Shown piece by piece: positions 62,606-64,000 of a DNA stretch of 64,000 nt. A program made the translations under genes and the position numbers. Below the pieces are notes generated by a model that saw nothing but the letters and a program-made list of their open reading frames with translations, ran no database searches and was not told the DNA's origin. Every line of letters begins with the position of its first letter. Positions within the stretch are counted from its first letter, which is position 1. The DNA comes from Malaciobacter molluscorum LMG 25693 (GTDB lineage Bacteria > Campylobacterota > Campylobacteria > Campylobacterales > Arcobacteraceae), in assembly GCF_003544935.1 (NCBI RefSeq), contig NZ_CP032098.1, positions 558,001-622,000 on the forward strand. The letters are read 5' to 3'.

Positions 62606-62986
62606 ATGAAAAAAATATTACTTTTATCTTTGTTATTTTTATCTTTTTTATATGCGAAGATAGATGATAATGAAGTTATTTCAAAAGCAAACAACTTAAA
62701 TAAACAAATTCTTGTTTATGTTTTTTCAAAAAACTGTTATTATTGTATGAAAATGGATAAAGAAGTTTTTGCAGAAAAAGAAGTACAAAATGCAATAAAT
62801 AAAAATTATATTTTGTTAAAAGTTGATGCATTTAAAGATAAATTACCTTTTTCATTACAAAAAAAATATAAAAAAATTACTCCTAGTTTTTTTATATTAG
62901 ATAAAAATGGTAAATATCAAAATAGCATTATAGGAAGTTGGACTAAAAAAGACTTTTTGGAAATATTAAAAGAGAATTTAAAATGA
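62606..62986 (+). CDS. Secreted thioredoxin-fold protein (SoxW-like)
   Basis: The start chosen is ATG at 62606 (AAAAGGTTGAAG upstream); 62543 would add 21 residues before the signal. The 126-residue product has a signal peptide (LLLSLLFLSFLYA) and the redox pair KNCYYCMKMD (CxxC), then TPSFFILDKNG with the cis-Pro. It may keep SoxY or other Sox cysteines reduced. It overlaps the MOSC gene by 4 bases. Confidence 0.78.
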   Translation: MKKILLLSLLFLSFLYAKIDDNEVISKANNLNKQILVYVFSKNCYYCMKMDKEVFAEKEVQNAINKNYILLKVDAFKDKLPFSLQKKYKKITPSFFILDKNGKYQNSIIGSWTKKDFLEILKENLK

Positions 62987-63438
62987 GTAAAATTATAGGT
63001 AATATTGTAGAAATATTTAGTGCTACAAAAGATACAAAAAGTAAGTCTAGACCAATAGTTCAAAGTTTAAATCTTATAAAAGATTATGGAATAGAAAATG
63101 ATAAGTTTGCTGGAAAAGATTTAGATAAAACAGTTATGATTGTTGGTATAAAATCGTATGAAATTGCAAGAGATAATGGTATAAAATTAGAGTATGGAAG
63201 TTTAGGAGAAAATATACTTTTAGATTTTGATCCACATAATTATAAAGTTGGAGATATTTTTGATATTGAAAATACAAAGATTAAAATTACACAAATTTGT
63301 ACAGTTTGTAGTCATTTAAGTAGATTTGATAAAAAATTGCCAAAATTATTAAATATGCATAGAGGTTTATATTGTAAAATATTGAATAATGGTATTATAA
63401 AAAATAAAATGAAAGTTAGAGTAAAGGAAATAAAATGA
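62983..63438 (+). CDS. MOSC-domain protein
   Basis: The product has 151 residues. It has the MOSC features: GIENDKFAGKDLDKTVMIVG, GSLGENILLDF and TQICTVCSHLSR with the conserved Cys. MOSC proteins carry sulfur to metal cofactors. It lies between a thioredoxin-like and a DsrE-like gene, which suggests a link to sulfur handling or to the molybdenum centre of SoxC. Confidence 0.8.
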   Translation: MSKIIGNIVEIFSATKDTKSKSRPIVQSLNLIKDYGIENDKFAGKDLDKTVMIVGIKSYEIARDNGIKLEYGSLGENILLDFDPHNYKVGDIFDIENTKIKITQICTVCSHLSRFDKKLPKLLNMHRGLYCKILNNGIIKNKMKVRVKEIK

Positions 63439-63872
63439 AAAAAATATTATTAGTTATACTTTTAAGTATGTTTTGTTTTGCAAATATGGAATTTTCAGAT
63501 CCTAAGCCAACTTTTGATAACCCAAGAAAAGTTGTCTATTCTCTTCATACTGGTGATTTAAAAAAAATAAATAGTATTATAGGTTCTATGTATAATATAC
63601 TAAAAGAGTATCCTTCTGAAAGCCTTAAGATTGTAGTTGTTGCATATGGAAAAGGTTTACGTACTTTAAGAAAAGATTTTGATAAAGCTACTATATTAAG
63701 AATAAAATCTTTAATGCAATATGATGTTGAGTTTATAGGATGTAAAAATACAATGGATTCAATGCATTGGAAAAAGGAGAATTTTTTAGATGGAGTTGAT
63801 TTTGTACAAGCAGGAATTGCAGAAATTATAGAAAAAAAAGTTGCAGGTTATATTGGAATTGACGCTTATTAA
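63435..63872 (+). CDS. Secreted DsrE-like protein
   Basis: The product has 145 residues, with a signal peptide (LLVILLSMFCFA). KVVYSLHTGDLKKINSIIGSMYNI, LKIVVVAYGKGLRTL and EFIGCKNTMDSM follow the DsrE/DsrF fold, including the candidate sulfur-carrier Cys (about residue 100). The export signal is unusual, because classic DsrE is cytoplasmic, but secreted versions accompany sox genes. It overlaps MOSC by 4 bases. Confidence 0.75.
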   Translation: MKKILLVILLSMFCFANMEFSDPKPTFDNPRKVVYSLHTGDLKKINSIIGSMYNILKEYPSESLKIVVVAYGKGLRTLRKDFDKATILRIKSLMQYDVEFIGCKNTMDSMHWKKENFLDGVDFVQAGIAEIIEKKVAGYIGIDAY

Positions 63873-63883
63873 AAGGAGTTACC

Positions 63884-64000
63884 ATGTTAAAAAAGATTTT
63901 TATTTCAAGTTTAGTTGTAGGAATTAGTCTATTAAATGCCCAAAATATAACAAAAAATGAATGTGAAAAATTGGGGAATGACTTTATATATGCAGGTGGT
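63884..64000 (+). CDS. Start of a secreted protein (runs off the window)
   Basis: ATG at 63884 with AAGGAG 9 bases before it. The first 39 residues show a Sec signal (MLKKIFISSLVVGISLLNAQ) and then NITKNECEKLGNDFIYAGG. The family cannot be told from so little. The reading frame stays open to base 64000, so it continues the post-soxB operon. Confidence 0.75.
   Translation, partial: MLKKIFISSLVVGISLLNAQNITKNECEKLGNDFIYAGG

Noticed and set aside
1-64000. CRISPR array, tRNA, rRNA or insertion sequence
   Set aside because: No regularly spaced repeats with unique spacers, no cloverleaf-like G+C-rich segments, and no transposase frame or flanking target repeats were seen; the Rhs island has no visible mobile-element ends.

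Overview
The window is a 64 kb chromosomal piece of a very AT-rich bacterium, about one quarter G+C by eye, with tightly packed and often overlapping genes. The best fit is an Arcobacter-type member of the Campylobacterota. Pointers are the fused gamma/beta urease subunit (Helicobacter style), the ccoI-ccoS pair, a soxCD-XYZA-B cluster in one block, the rpsB-tsf-ABC-gmk housekeeping string, and the many signalling proteins with c-di-GMP or hybrid-kinase domains. This is inference from gene content; no marker such as 16S rRNA is present. I see no tRNA, rRNA, CRISPR array or intact insertion sequence.

Layout. 1-2676: end of ileS, a 35-residue membrane peptide, a NifU-like iron-sulfur scaffold, a TPR-like protein and murE. 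2673-3397: a one-TM protein gene broken by a frameshift at an A7 tract. 3474-6795: an accessory island on the minus strand that reads as a decayed Rhs/polymorphic-toxin tip and immunity array. It holds an Rhs core end, the last residues of a NucA-type nuclease tip overlapping a ComJ-like inhibitor gene, an Imm26-like gene, two unknown genes of immunity-gene size, and truncated remnants. 6796-9863: a MoxR/DUF58/VWA operon. 9982-11160: a lytic transglycosylase. 11161-15312: rpsB with a structured leader, tsf, a LolD-like ATPase, an acidic protein and gmk. 15315-16934: a REC-GGDEF-EAL protein. 17105-20104: ccoI, ccoS and a small cytochrome c. 20285-27461: an ABC ATPase, hemH, AMMECR1, DUF218, a zinc-type ABC transporter, an S1 protein, tpx and an NnrS-like membrane protein. 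27523-29033: msrPQ. 29016-33111: three signalling proteins.

33222-43748 is a coherent nitrogen module. The urea ABC transporter urtABCDE is followed directly by ureD, the fused ureAB, ureC, ureE, ureF and ureG. Imported urea is hydrolysed to ammonia and CO2 by a nickel enzyme whose accessory proteins are all encoded here; the active-site residues of UreC are all present. A hybrid histidine kinase sits just upstream, and three evenly spaced CAACACT repeats precede the urtA promoter. After ureG come two tandem, homologous, terminator-ended units (43797-44109) that look like paralogous small RNAs.

44206-50963 is an eight-gene lipid-modification cluster: SDR, NTF2-like, MFS, lipocalin, FAD oxidoreductase, DUF1365, cyclopropane-fatty-acid-synthase family and DUF3833 lipoprotein. 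51043-54496 holds a UvrD-type helicase and a membrane diguanylate cyclase. 54923-64000 is a thiosulfate-oxidation locus, soxCDXYZA, a lipoprotein, a rhodanese and soxB, followed by thioredoxin, MOSC and DsrE-like genes and a secreted protein that runs off the end. Together SoxXA, YZ, B and CD would oxidise thiosulfate to sulfate and pass electrons to c-type cytochromes and the cbb3 oxidase that CcoI/CcoS help assemble.

The most interesting unexplained signals are the tandem small-RNA pair, the decayed Rhs tip/immunity island with its NucA/ComJ pair, the pseudoknot-capable rpsB leader, and several inverted or direct repeats placed on promoters (urtA, msrP, zinc transporter).
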